A stretch of 64,000 bases of DNA, taken from NCBI RefSeq assembly GCF_050436995.1, contig NC_134747.1, positions 9,927,501-9,991,500 of the forward strand. Direction: 5' to 3'. This document shows, piece by piece, positions 50,418 through 62,844 of the stretch (position 1 is the first letter of the stretch; every line of letters starts with the position of its first letter). The translations under genes were made by a program, and so were the position numbers. This DNA comes from Anticarsia gemmatalis. Its lineage: Eukaryota; Arthropoda; Insecta; Lepidoptera; Erebidae. Below the pieces are notes generated by a model, which saw nothing but the letters and a program-made list of their open reading frames with translations, had not been told where the DNA came from and searched no databases.

Positions 50418-53209
50418 ATGCTTTTAAAAAACTGGAGTTCCGAAACAATGAAATGGGAATATCGCGATTTGCAAGCAACGGCTATGTCCGTAGACTATTC
50501 TGGTAACAATGTGTTATTGGCAGGACGGAGATGGCTTGCTATTAAACAGATCACGCAGGATGACGATTCCGGTGATATTGTGAAAAAGTATCCTCGACAT
50601 AGTAAATATGATGCTGCTGGCGCTGAGTGGTGTCAAACTTACCATGGACAAAACCTGTGCGCTATAGCGGTTAGTGGGAAAACTGAACTTTTCGTACTAA
50701 TCTAAAATAATACATATTTTCTTTCCTTATATTTAAATTGTATATATAAAACATTTGTAATTTCAGAGTAATCAACGCGTAGATGTATATGAGTGGCGTG
50801 CAGGTAATGACTTGACATGTATCTGCTCCCTCCGTGGTCATACTCGTGTGGTTAGTGACACACACTTCCACCGCCAAGACCATAATCTAATTGCTACATG
50901 CTCTATTGATACATTCACACACCTGTGGGATCTGCGAGATGCCAGAAAACCTGTTCTATCATTGTGTGCAGTCGGTTAGTCCCGTTATAAATTACACCTT
51001 TGGTTGTAAAACAGTGACTAAATATTGCTCATTTAATCATTTAATAAAAATGTAATGTTTAATTTCAGCTGGAGCTTCACAAGTACAATGGAATAAAGTA
51101 GCTTCACACATAGTAGCAACTGCACATGATGGAGATATCAAAATTTGGGACTACAGAAAACACTCAACTCCAATTCATTACATATCTGCACATCTATGTA
51201 AGATCCATGGTGTTGATTGGAGTCCTCATCATGAATATCAATTAGTAACGTCAAGTCATGATGGTAGCATTAAGTATTTTGATATAAACAATGCAAGGAG
51301 ACCTGAGAATGTGATTACAACAAACTTCCCAGTTTGGCGAGCAATATATACTCCATTTGGTAGCGGCCTGCTGACAATAGGTGTTGGTTGGGGAGGAATG
51401 CCTCGTGTAGAGCAGCCTGGAGTTATTGGTATCTGGGTGGGGGGAGCACTGACACATAGACTTGTAGGACATACTGACACTGTTCAAACAATGGTTTGGA
51501 GGCCCAACACATCACCATCAAACTATCAGCTAGTGACATGGGCTAGGGATCAGTCCCTAAGGGTTTGGACAATGCATCCAACACTGTTGAAAATGTGCAA
51601 CCACTACTTACCTGATGATGGAGACAATGATGATGATAACAACAGTGACAGTAAGTGTAATAAAAATGCTGCTATCTGAGTAATTCTGTGTGCGCAATTA
51701 ACATATTGGTGAACCATTTGATCTATAAGTTACCTAGTGACATGAATAAGTAGAATACTTACCATATCATACTTAATTTTTTTTTATAGACGTGAGTTAT
51801 GCATCAACCGCTGGATCTACAAATGATATATCAGGTGGTGACAGTAAAGGTCAAGATATTGTATTGGTAAGGGTTTACTGTATCTATGCTCTATTAACTT
51901 TGTACTTATAAATATTGTGTCTACTTCCAAAGTTACTTACCTAAAATTTTTCTGTCTTCTAGAATAAACTTCCACACAAGACAAATACATCAATTGATGA
52001 GGAATTCGAATCGATCCGTGAGATGGCTAACATTGAAGTGACAGATATGAACATAGAAACACGAACATGTCAGATACACTCTGAGCGTAATGGTTATGTT
52101 GCCAACCTACAAGTGACTTTCCCTAGAAACATCACTGAACAAGCATCTTCAAAGTTCTCCTCCATGTCCTCGACGAATGTGACTGAACACACTATACCAA
52201 AATTCTCCTGGCTTTCGGGAACTAATGTCGATAGTCCTACTACTATCAAAATATTACAAGCTATTAACAGAACTACTTACAGGAAGAAGAAAGAAGGACA
52301 CAGATTTTTGTTGCACTGTCTCAAAACATTAGCAACATCTATTGATGAAGTAAGTAACAAATGCTTGTATTATTTGATTCTTTTGTGTTTTTAGATATAT
52401 TTATAGTAGTCAATCAAACAAAACTGCTCATCTAAATTGGCAAATTGCTTTTCCAGATACCAGTAAAATCCAATGACGATACAGACTCAATGAAGTCTAG
52501 TCAGAGAAGTCAATCGGAGAGTGAAAACGCTGGTGACTCATGCATTCCTTTTCCGCGAACTTGTGGGGCTAAGTGGTGTGGCGTCAGCACCTTGGTCGTA
52601 TTTAACCGACCGCCAAATGCTAGAAGATTATCACTGAAACACGAGACAGGAACCCCTCGGTCCATGTCCTCGTTGTCTTTGACGCCAGGCCTCTTCGGAA
52701 CAGGGTACAACTCGGTATCCCCTCATGCGACAACGACTCCGTCCCCGACCAATGCAAGCGGTTTCCCACAGCTACACCACCGACACCAGTCTAATTCAAT
52801 TACTACTTTTTACTTCCAAGATAGATGGGTAAGTTTACTTCTATTCTAGTGAGAATAATGGAATTTGAAGAGATAGTGCTTTAGGGAGTTTAATATTAAA
52901 ACATAATTGTTACTTGTTTAGAAAGCGCAAGGTCGGCGCGCGGGTAGCATGCGCAGTCGCGGCAGTATATCAGGTTGCGTGGCGCCGCGTGTGGTTCTGT
53001 ATGCTGCTCCAAATCTGTTCCCACTCAGTCGCGAACTAGCTGAGAAGTATCTCATCAATGCTGACGATCCTGTTGGTACGTACTTATACAAATGAGTGAT
53101 TCGTTTAGTGACTTCGGTCATTGTAATTAACTAAAGATCATTTTACTTTTAATATTCAGTACCCGTAGTCATTCTTTATCCATACTAATATTATAAATGT
53201 GAAAGTAAC

Positions 53210-53248
<39 letters not shown>

Positions 53249-56200
53249 GCTACTCAATCACGTCCAAACTACTGAACCAATTTGCATGAAATTTGGTATG
53301 GAGATATTTTGATACCCGAGAAAGGACATAGGCTACTTTTTACCCCGGGAAAATGACGCATTTCCCGGGAAAATTCAGAAAATTCAACGAAGTCGCGAAA
53401 AATCAATATTATAATGACATTGAATTAACAAAATTCCGTTGCCATGGCAACTGTTTTAATGGCGGATATGCCTTAGCGCGACTTCGTTATACTAAGAGAT
53501 ATAAATAATTTTGAGAATATTTTTCGTGAAAAAAAAGCATATTTTATATCATCACGCTACGACCAATAGGAGCAGAGTAGGTAACAGTAAAAAGTATTAC
53601 AAAAATATGGAAAATTTTGACCCATTCTCTCTTATATGACGCAAGCGAAGTTGCGCGGGTCAGCTAGTACCCTATACCTTGATCGAAAACTTGGACAGCG
53701 TGGGTTAAACATCAGCAATGTCTTTACATTGGACAGGTCCGATAAGATAGATCAGAATCAATTGACGAAACAAGACTTCCACATACTATTATTTGCGTGT
53801 TCTTAAAGGATTTGCTAAACAAAACTCCCATTAGAGCACAGCTATTATAAGCATTTAATTGTGCTTATTGAGGCATTCTTAAATAGAGGCACCATGAATG
53901 ATACAGACGATTATTCTTAGGTTCATAGTATATTTAGCTTAGTACTCTACCTATAAAGATTACTGAGTAATAACAATAATATAATACGTGTAAAAATATA
54001 TTATCAAAATGTATTTAATTTATTCCCTAAGTACATAATACGTGTTTACCTTATATTTACTGGCTGACATTGCTCATGCGTGATTGCAACAATTAACTGG
54101 TGTCTCCGTCTTGTGACTAAGTACAAGGAGACGAGTAAGAGTGCTAGAAAAGTTAGGCATTTCTTTTTTATTCCTACTTGACGGATCAACTGTGTCCGAT
54201 TCATAGTGTACTGCAACTTTGTGATTAACGAGAGTCAACACATTCAATATATCTGTATCGTGTGCACGTTCAGCTAGTTTTTCACACAAAGATTGGATGA
54301 ACCAACTGCCATTTTCACTGTTTCTCCAAGAGTAATATCCAGCGACTGTAGATAATGCTAGAAGTATGTCAGGATAGGTAGGATTTCTACTCAGAGCAGA
54401 CTCTTCATTCATCTGCGTTGCGGTATTAATATTGCTGTCAAATTGATTGGTTGTGGTATCGTCGTCTGTCACTTTTTTATTTAATTGAATACCGTTGTCA
54501 AATTTCGCACCACGGCAAGCTTGAACGAAGAATATCTTCGGTTTCCCCGCTAGCGTAGGACAGCGTTTAGCGGTAAATTCGCGCCACAGTATGTCCAAAC
54601 CATAATGGGTGTCCTTTGCGTACAACATTCCCAAATCTCCATGTGTTAATACACTTATGATTAAACAATCATTCTGTGAGTGATCCATTCTCGCTACTTC
54701 TTGAATAGTGTTATAGACTTCTTCAAAGTTCAAATCATTTTTGACGACTACTTTAAACCCCAAGTTGGTTAAAACTCTTTGAAGGGCATCTTTATCTCTT
54801 TCTGTTCCGTACCGGACGGGCATGTCTTTGTCATCATAATACTTATGGTTGAGAATAAGTGCTAGACCGCGATGTGCATGATTCATGTTGTAATACATAT
54901 CTTCAGGAGCAATAATAAATGGTTTATTAATTGGGCGGGCTTCTATTTTATTCCCGCCTACAGTGGCTGGCTTGATTTGAGGCATCTTTTAATTGGTAAA
55001 TGGCCAAACCTGAAATGAAAGAAGAAAAATTTTACGAAATAGTGTCAGCAGTAAATTGTTAAATCTGCAAATCGTAGAATAGTAGGTAAAATAAATATCA
55101 CATATCAACCTCGCTTTACTTGAATCAAATCAAACGGTTACCTTATAATTAGGTCTCTACATTACGAACCAAACATTCAATAAATAAATTGGCTGCAAAA
55201 ATGCTACATGTTATATCTGCGTCTTTCACAAAATATGTTAAGTGACCAATAATATTCACTTGGCAATTGTAATGTAAGCATATTATGTACTAAGTACGTT
55301 GTTGTAGATTGGTCCAAACAACAACATTGGGCAAAACAACTTTTCGAAAAAAGCTAAAACTGACGCTCCCACGTTGTCATATACCGGCCAATAGTAATTG
55401 GCCCAACCAGAGAATCAAACCCGAGACCTAATTAGTACGAAAATAAATAAAAACTGCCTTACAGTCAACTATGATTATTTTTTCATATGAAACCAACACA
55501 ATTGATAAAAGTTTGCAAAACTAAAATGAATCTTTATCAATTGTGTTGGTTTCCTACGAAAAAATAATCGATACTAGTTCCAATTCCCACGTTCAATGTT
55601 ACCCAAATGATTCAAAGTTACCCAAGTTGACTATCGTGTTACCAATGATTTAAGACTAAACTTGTACGCGTCGCCATCTCGGGTATTCCCCAGTTTTGTA
55701 CATACGATAACATTGCGCAATATAGACATGTAGTATGTCATTTTACCTTATAAATCGTCGTTAATTATACAACGTTTTCAGACAGTAGCATTTACTTAAA
55801 AAAAAATGTTAACATCCTTGCTCGAGCAAGATGAAAGAATAAATAAAAATGAAGGTCGAATTCGCAATCAGCTGTTTGTTTGTTAGGTTGACACTCCCAT
55901 TGAAACCATTATATTAGTCACTTATACAAAATTTATCTATGCTTAAGATTTTGGTTAATGAAATGGTAGGTCATAACATAAAATGTAGAAGTAATAAATA
56001 AATCAACGATATCTCAAAATAACTGAAAACCGGTAGACAAATCTTGGGCGTAACCCTAAGACAGAAAGTATAAATATTTTAGTCACTACTTACCGTAAAA
56101 TATATTGTAGTTATAGTATTTGGTCAATATTAAGCTTATATGTTTAATAAACTTTAAGTTCTGTTCATTAGCGTAACACTTTCGCGTTCATTTACACTTG

Positions 56201-58645
56201 TCTTGACAAGTCAGCCAATCAGCTGATAATACTTTTTTGTCTGTTTCGTATTTCATCATTGTTACCAATTTTACGTTTCATTCTACACAGAAATACATTT
56301 TGTTTAATAAAATAACAAAAATAAAATTACAATTAAATAAAGGTGTTATCGTTAGGACTGAGGAAATAATAATGGTTAATGTGTGTGTGCGTCACGTTGT
56401 TAAATCACTTGCTATTTATAGCGCGCGATTATTATATGCATGTGCCAACATGCCGATCGTAATCATGTTTTTTCCCTAACCGTCTGTCTCATTTATGAAG
56501 GTTAACAAATTACCATGACTCAACCCATCACAGATTTATAAAGACTTTTTACAACATCAAGCAGTGATAGTTGTCTCATTGAAATAATTAAATCTAATTA
56601 TGAATTGCCCCAGTATATCTCGATGCGACCAATCCAATTACAGACTCACGATAGCTCTATCGAATAAATAATGTTCTAAGCCGCCAGCTTACATAAGATC
56701 ATTGAGTTAAAACTATAAAATACATAACTGCCGATTGACATACCTAAGTGATTTTATATGGTATATACCTAATGTGGATTTCTGTAGCGCGATTTCCTTC
56801 TTACGCCTACCGTCAACCGGCTAACTATCGACAAATTTAGGGAAAATACCGAATCAGCGCCACTAGCGGGTGTCGTGGGAACTGATATTTATTATACATT
56901 TTAAATGTCAAACTCTCGATACCCGAATGTAGATGATTTTCTCTGATCTGCTACTTATTATTGTAAATTTATATTTATGTATTTTTCCACTCATAGTGAT
57001 GTGTGAGAAAAACGCCAAAGCGGCATTGGAAGAAGGCGAGACAGAGCTTGCTCACGCGTGGAACTTGGCAGCTCTGACCGCGCGTTCACTGCGCGCGCGC
57101 ATTTCTGACCACCTCGCCTCTAGCGAAGAAACCATGGGCTGGGTCGGACATCCGCTGTGTTGCAGTTTGCTACAGTCTTTGTAAGTATAATATGTGTTAG
57201 TATATACTTACCTTCGTTATACGTATAAAATTTCTTAGTTTACGGCATTGTGTAGTTGACTTCTCGCTATAATTTCGCTTAAATAGAACATACATTAATC
57301 TGGTTACTATTATTCTGCAATGTTTATTTTCCAGAATATCACATTATGCCAAAGCATCAAACCTCCAAATGGCGGCGATGTTAGCATGTGCTTTCTCTGT
57401 GTTCAACAACACGAGCAATTCTAGTTCACAATCAACGATCAGCACATCCAGTTATGTAAGTTTATTTTGTTCTTTTAATTATTCACCGCCTTTGCTCCAG
57501 CGACATTTTATAGGACTGTAGATTTCTAGACCGCAAGTACGGTTCTTGGGTCGAACATGGCTGCTATTACGTGTTCTGAAGCAGACCGACGTTTCGTTTG
57601 TCCGTAATGTTCTTATTTTATAAATATCCGATTAATGATTTCAGGGTAACGGCACATCACCGTATAGCACAGTAAATCAATACAGTGAAATAAGCGCTGA
57701 CGGTTGGACCCCCGTAGACGCGTCGGTATTCCGAAGTAATTCGTGTTCCGAAGCAGAAAATTTCTACACCGACTCCACCGTGTCAAAATCTGAACGAACT
57801 TCGTCCTGCGTGCTCGACGAAGCGACCGTGCACCTCTACCACTGCTTCAAGAGGGTTTACGCTGATATTCTACATCGATGGCAGCTGATCTACAAGAAAA
57901 CTGAGGTAAACGAATATCTGGCGCGGTTATCTTAGTTGTCCTTTTTCTGTCCGCTGTCCCATGACAAATCTGTACAAAAAGTTTTTCTTTCTTTCGGTTA
58001 TCACAATAATATGCAATTTTAACATTTCCTTGCTGCATGACGATCCCTAGAAGAACGCTTTACGATAGACTTCCATCCGGCAGGTTCTAAAGCTGGTGGT
58101 GGGCGCCGGCAGCACGACGCGCGGCGCCGGCCCCGAGCTGGCGGCCGAGTGCGCGCGCTGCGGGGGCGTGGCGCGGGGCGCGGCGTGCGGGGCGTGCGGC
58201 CGCGCCGCGCTGCGCTGCGCCGTGTGCCGCCGCGCGGTGCGGGGGCTCGCCACCGCCTGCCACTACTGCGCGCACGCCGGACACGCGCTGCACATGCTGC
58301 ACTGGTCAGTTCTACCCTCCTTCCATCACACGTGCCGCACTAGCTCGCCACGCCTGTTGCAACATTGCAAGAGATTCATAAATGCAGAGTCTTTTACATT
58401 CGTTATTAAAATTCCAAGTTAAGGCCCAGTGGCACGAGTCCCTAAAAGGATCAACTATCGACAAGATATCGAGAATTATTTTCAAAATATCTTAATCTAA
58501 GACCATGCCTTGAAGTCCATAAATATTTATCAAATAAAGTATTGTTTTTGGCAGGTTCTCTCAGCACGACACGTGTCCGACGGGTTGCGGGTGCAAGTGC
58601 GTCATGGAAGGCAACGCTGTTTGGAAAGGCGTCAAATACGTATGA
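50418..58645 (+). CDS. WDR59: WDR59, GATOR2 complex subunit (12 exons, 969 aa)
   Basis: The exons are 50418-50669, 50767-50974, 51069-51650, 51790-51866, 51963-52349, 52457-52828, 52922-53075, 56997-57180, 57335-57455, 57645-57905, 58084-58304 and 58555-58645. Phase is kept throughout, giving 969 aa (human WDR59 is about 974). The N-terminus (MLLKNWSSETMKWEYRDLQA) leads into a WD40 propeller to about residue 345 (HDGDIKIWD, SSHDGSIKYFD, HTDTVQTMVWRP). An RWD domain spans about 386-490 (EEFESIREMANIEVTDMNIE). A Ser-rich linker follows, then a C-terminal RING-like zinc finger from about 885 (CARCGGVARGAACGACGRAA, CHYCAHAGHALHMLHW, CPTGCGCKC). In the family, WDR59 with MIOS, WDR24, SEH1 and SEC13 relieves GATOR1 inhibition of TORC1 at lysosomes. 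Exon 11 is markedly GC-rich. Confidence 0.95.
53179..53667 (+). mobile_element. Intact non-autonomous Helitron in a WDR59 intron
   Basis: The 489-bp element runs from TCCATACTAATATTATAAAT (after A53178) to GCGCGGGTCAGCTAG (before T53668), with a CTGT microsatellite of about 9-10 units at 53211-53249. It is closely similar along its whole length to the two copies at 21.1-22.1 kb. There is no target duplication, as expected for Helitrons. Confidence 0.88.
54074..54985 (-). CDS. Effector-type caspase, uninterrupted ORF nested antisense in WDR59
   Basis: 303 aa in one open frame. A short prodomain (about 30 residues, no CARD or death-effector domain) precedes the p20 core: YYNMNHAHRGLALILNHKYY, then DHSQNDCLIISVLTHGDLGM with catalytic His115, and KIFFVQACRGAKF with catalytic Cys157 in QACRG. 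An Asp/Thr-rich linker (KVTDDDTTTNQFDSN, about 171-185) is the probable p20/p10 cleavage region. The p10 part has GYYSWRNSENGSWFIQSL, which forms the substrate pocket. The whole resembles lepidopteran caspase-1-like executioner caspases, which cleave proteins after Asp during apoptosis; which paralogue cannot be settled here. A TTTCATTTCAG acceptor lies 24 nt before the ATG (exon from 55009), so a 5'UTR exon lies upstream even though the coding part has no intron. It sits entirely in the WDR59 intron 53076-56996. Confidence 0.93.
   Translation of the reverse strand: MPQIKPATVGGNKIEARPINKPFIIAPEDMYYNMNHAHRGLALILNHKYYDDKDMPVRYGTERDKDALQRVLTNLGFKVVVKNDLNFEEVYNTIQEVARMDHSQNDCLIISVLTHGDLGMLYAKDTHYGLDILWREFTAKRCPTLAGKPKIFFVQACRGAKFDNGIQLNKKVTDDDTTTNQFDSNINTATQMNEESALSRNPTYPDILLALSTVAGYYSWRNSENGSWFIQSLCEKLAERAHDTDILNVLTLVNHKVAVHYESDTVDPSSRNKKEMPNFSSTLTRLLVLSHKTETPVNCCNHA
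55010..56996. other. Rest of the WDR59 intron and caspase 5' region
   Basis: It should contain the caspase leader exon and promoter on the minus strand, but I cannot place them. A tRNA-derived-SINE-like scrap lies at about 55375-55435 (minus strand GGTCTCGGGTTTGATTCTC). A palindromic element at 55473-55569 is listed separately. The rest is AT-rich. Confidence 0.4.
55473..55569. repeat. Short palindromic MITE-like element
   Basis: GATTATTTTTTC...AAACCAACACAATTGATAAA at 55473-55510 is mirrored by TTTATCAATTGTGTTGGTTT...GAAAAAATAATC at 55533-55569. Arms are about 38 bp with a perfect core of about 20 bp and a spacer of about 20 nt. No coding capacity. Confidence 0.7.
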
Positions 58646-59180
58646 ACATCGACAAGAAAAATCGACGTTTGAATTTAAATGTATGTAGGAATACAATATC
58701 TATACATTAGCAATTGGCAATCTATTAATTTATAGGCCTCAAATAACGTAAAAGTTAATAAAATAGACATAATATAAGAATGTGGTGTATTTTGGATTCA
58801 TTCAATGTTGCTCTCTAAAAATACATATAAAATGATTTGAATATGTATATTTTCGGTTACTCTTTGAACATGAACAGAGGTGTATGCATTTAAAGGCATG
58901 TAGTCTATTTCGTGGGCCGAGCAACAATGACTGGGATGTCTCGATATTCACATATGTTTTTCAAATGCCCACAACATTGCAAAATGACGAACATGCTCAA
59001 ATTGCTAAAATAAAATATTTTTAATATTGTCATAGGATTTTAAGACATATTATAAGCATTTTAAATACTTGTGGTATCAAATAGATACGTACTTATAATA
59101 TAATATATGTTTAATATATAAAATAATGTAAAGACTGTCGGTTTTATATCGCAATAAATAAGCACACGAGTTTTATCAAG
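58646..59180 (+). other. 3'UTR of WDR59
   Basis: AT-rich sequence after the TGA at 58643-58645. AATAAA at 59153-59158 is the likely poly(A) signal, giving a 3'UTR of about 530 nt. Confidence 0.6.
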
Positions 59181-61825
59181 AATTTTATTTAACAAACTTT
59201 TTTTATATTACAAATATTTAAAACAATCAAACAAAAAGGTGCTCTCAATTATATTAAAATTAGTGAGTTTTATATTAAAAGTATTACGTTGGTTGTACGT
59301 TATAAGAATGCTTTACTTCAGTCTCCTTCAAGCATTTACTTATGCGAAGATTAAAAGCAGTTATAATACAGTTATTATTTAATTATTACAGTAGCTAGTG
59401 TTAACATACGTATATAATTACACACAAATTAATTATAAAATAAGATTATGAGCATTATTGCTGGTCACGAGGTCATTAACCTACTGGAGTATTCACACTA
59501 AACGAACTCAAAGTTAACTAAATCAGTTCAGGCAGCTATACATCGTAACCGTAAACAAATAAGTTAACTCATTAAACACTTTGTAATACACAATAATACT
59601 TCCTCACGATTATTCAAGATCTGATCGTGTATTTCATTTACATGTACAAAACTGTAGGTACTGATGACAATGAAATACCGAAATTGTTTTATGATAGTGT
59701 TACAGCTGCCTAAACTTCACAACGTTTAGACATTACAATGGTAAACAAGGAGTATGTTCGCATCTGACCTAATGCGTAGGTTGTCTGGAGAAGTTCTCAC
59801 TATTAGCCATACTATAATAAAAAACTGGGCACAAAAATATAGGTAATAAATGAATAGCCTTATCCACTTTTGATTTCTATTAAAAATATGGAAATATAAC
59901 TCTCATTGCTTATGATACGATTTGTTAGCATCCATCAAGAGTACAAAGACAAGATAGAGTATCTCGGATTTAATATAATTAGCTATTTCTTTAGGTTCGT
60001 AATCAAGGTAGGTACTATGTACAACTATTTAGCAAATTAATACATTTCCTAATTGCTCGTTTTAGCGATCGTAGTACCAGACTGTCTCATTAAAATAATA
60101 TCAATGTACAAAAGACTATTAATTAGGCATCTCGTGAGCTGAAGTGTAACATGACTGTATCAAAATAACATTTCTTTGAACTTACTCTGTCACATAACTA
60201 TGAGTACTTAACATATATAAAAACACAACGCGGCTGTTATGTACAATGTCTCTTATAGCGATATATAACTACCTAAAATTGAGAAAGGATACTTACAAGT
60301 CAATACTTTATAAAATAAAAACAAATACGTTTAGGCACCGATTGTCAAAAGCGTACTACATCTAAAATATATCAAAATGTCAACTAAAAACAAAACAATA
60401 TCACATTATTAATATCAAACAAGGAATTATTTTGATTACTGATATCTAAATATCTACTTTATTAAAATTTGTGAAAATATTTTTTAAATTGTATTAAGAT
60501 TCTGGACCTTATATCTGTTTACATTAAAAATTGTGAGGAGTTACTTGACATTTTGTAATAATGATTCTATAGACAGGTACTTTATATTAAACCGCCCCTC
60601 AATAAGACGTGGAGTAGAAAGCAGAACATACGTTGTTTGTTAGCTTATTCGTAGTTTATTTTAAATCTTTATATCCAATACAACTTGGTTACATTTGGTA
60701 GTTATATCATTGATTTTAACGTACTTTGAAAATAGGTCCAATAAATAGGAAGACTTTGAATTCAAAATAAGGCAGGACTACCTTTGTCTACGTATTCATT
60801 CCACGTCTTATCGAGAGTCTAATGAGGATGCATACAATTAATATTTTCCATCGATATAAGGAACAGAACACGTGTCAATTGTTTTTCTATAATAATAATG
60901 TCTTGAAGTTGCCACTAAATCTAAATATTAAATCTACTTGTAGTGGTACAAAGTACGCATGCGCGACGCAATGGCATAGATGCGGGTCTCATAGGCGAGT
61001 CGTTCTATTGTAGCAGCTAAAACAATAAACCTTTATTAGTAAAACCTTCGCCCACTTTTAATCGAGGAATATCTCCGTTACCTCGACTTGTATTCTTAAG
61101 CTTACACGATTTGCTTAGCACAATAATATAAGTTTTAAAAATACTCGAATTCCCGGCCTCGTTTTGTTGATAAAGATCGGGTTTAAATACAAACATTAAC
61201 TAAAATGGTTATGGATTGAATTCATCCACTTAAAATGAACCCATTAAAATGGGGAATCTAGTTTCAAAATAGGTTTCGATCTACGGTATGATTGGTATGG
61301 ATTAATTAAGCGGCATTTCATACGCAACTCGAATTATGATCAAATATAACTTTAACTTTATCTGCGTTGAATACCGCTTAATTAACTGTTGTTATCGGAA
61401 AATGGTATGTCTAATGTGACAAATCGACAGACGGTGCAATTAAAATCCCGCTAATAAGAGTGAGATAAAATCTATCTATCACACGTGTAACTAATGCATT
61501 ATCTATGTCAAATCCGTAAAAAATACTCTTAAGATTATTTTTCTGAAAAGCTTCCGAGCTGAATGTAGTGTTATATTGTTTTTCGAAAAACGGAATTGAT
61601 ACCTAATGGATAAAATATCTTCGCATTATTAACATAAATTTTGATATGTAAGTATTATATTATAAACATGTTAATTTTTTTATTGATGCGATTTCAATAA
61701 GCTTTCTTCTATATGTTACATGTAGGGTTAGTCACTAGGCATCGACTGTAATTTAAACAAGAGCAGGAAACTATCCCATAAGAGGCCTATCCGTCTCCTA
61801 GTGTAGTCGAGAAGGTATTCGCGCG
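59165..61825 (-). other. Probable long 3'UTR of the minus-strand membrane protein gene
   Basis: Non-coding AT-rich sequence follows (on the minus strand) the stop near 61826. AATAAA on the minus strand at 59184-59189 is a possible end, which would give about 2.65 kb; earlier ends cannot be excluded. Only small AT-driven frames are seen. Confidence 0.4.
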
Positions 61826-62844
61826 TCAGTCTACTCTGGTCTGCCTGATGAAGGGCGTGAGAACGATGAGCGTGAGCGAGTTAGAGTCGTACCTCTCGAG
61901 CAGGCGGCGCTTGAGCTCGGGCGGGTAGGTGACGTAGATGTAGTGGTCGTCGTGCTCGGCGTCGTCCAGCAGCGCGTCGTCGGGCGCCAGGCAGCCCGCG
62001 CGCGCCGGCGACGACGTGCTCGTCAGCGACACCGACGCGCTGCCCGCCACGCTGCCCTCCTCCGAGCTACACACCAAGCACGCCACGGGACACATTACAC
62101 ACAGATTTACACACTTTGTATTTTATTAAAGTATCAGGTGATACTTTTATTTATAAACAAACGTCTGACAACGACGATGTGGCCGATAGAGTTTAGATAA
62201 TCTAAAAAACTCTTCTCAATCTTGAATTTACAAATTTGTACTGTTAAGTGTAGGTATGGAACTTACTCGAACACGATCCAGATGATATAATAACACATGC
62301 AGAGTGCGAGAGCGAGGCCCGTGGCCAAGGCGAGTAGGAGCGGCCACGGGAACGCCCTGGCGGTAGGCGCCGTGTCCTCCCAGTAGCGGTCACAGCTCAG
62401 GTACCAACACACGGCGCGTTGCATTTCCTCTGGCGAACATACAACAATTAGCTGACTTTATAAGTACGGTCACTTTTCGCGCGTTCTCTGGCGTTCTCAA
62501 CAGCACCCAGGATTTCGCGGATGACTGTTTAGATCGAGCGCAGAACGCGCGATCTTTAGACACACGCTGCTTCCACAAGATTTATGTTATCACTCTTGAT
62601 GCAGTCACGGTATAAAGTTGACTATAAGTCAACTTAATTCGTTAATTGTAAAAGGTAATCAATTCATATGACGACACAACGAGAAAGATCGCATCATTTA
62701 TGTAAAGAATATTGTAAAGAGATCCTTGTCAATTTGTTTGCAGATGTAAACAGTAATGTTACCTTCTAGCTCGGTGAACTGATGCTGGGTAAGGTGCAGT
62801 AATAGCGTTGCTATACAGGAGTGGACTATCCTCTCGCAGCGGAC
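61826..62844 (-). CDS. Single-pass membrane protein, last three exons, family not recognised
   Basis: The minus-strand exons 62844-62763 (82 nt), 62429-62267 (163 nt) and 62066-61826 (241 nt with stop) join in frame; the acceptors are CACTTGCAG, GTTCGCCAG and GTGTGTAG. They give 161 residues of C-terminal sequence: VRCERIVHSCIATLLLHLTQ, a Cys-containing helix-like part (CWYLSCDRYWED), one strong membrane segment (PWPLLLALATGLALALCMCY then YIIWIVF), and a tail of about 80 residues with a Ser/Thr/acidic stretch (DDALLDDAEHDDHYIYVTYP) followed by the basic PPELKRRLLERY. If the membrane segment is type I, the tail is cytosolic, and YIYVTY offers possible phosphotyrosine or sorting sites. The N-terminus lies beyond the right edge. 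I cannot name it. Confidence 0.7.

Noticed and set aside
58047..58422. Overlapping ORFs on both strands, including a 108-codon + frame
   Set aside because: These are shadows of the very GC-rich WDR59 zinc-finger exon (58084-58304). The + frame VLKLVVGAGSTTRG..HMLHW is real only up to the donor at 58305.
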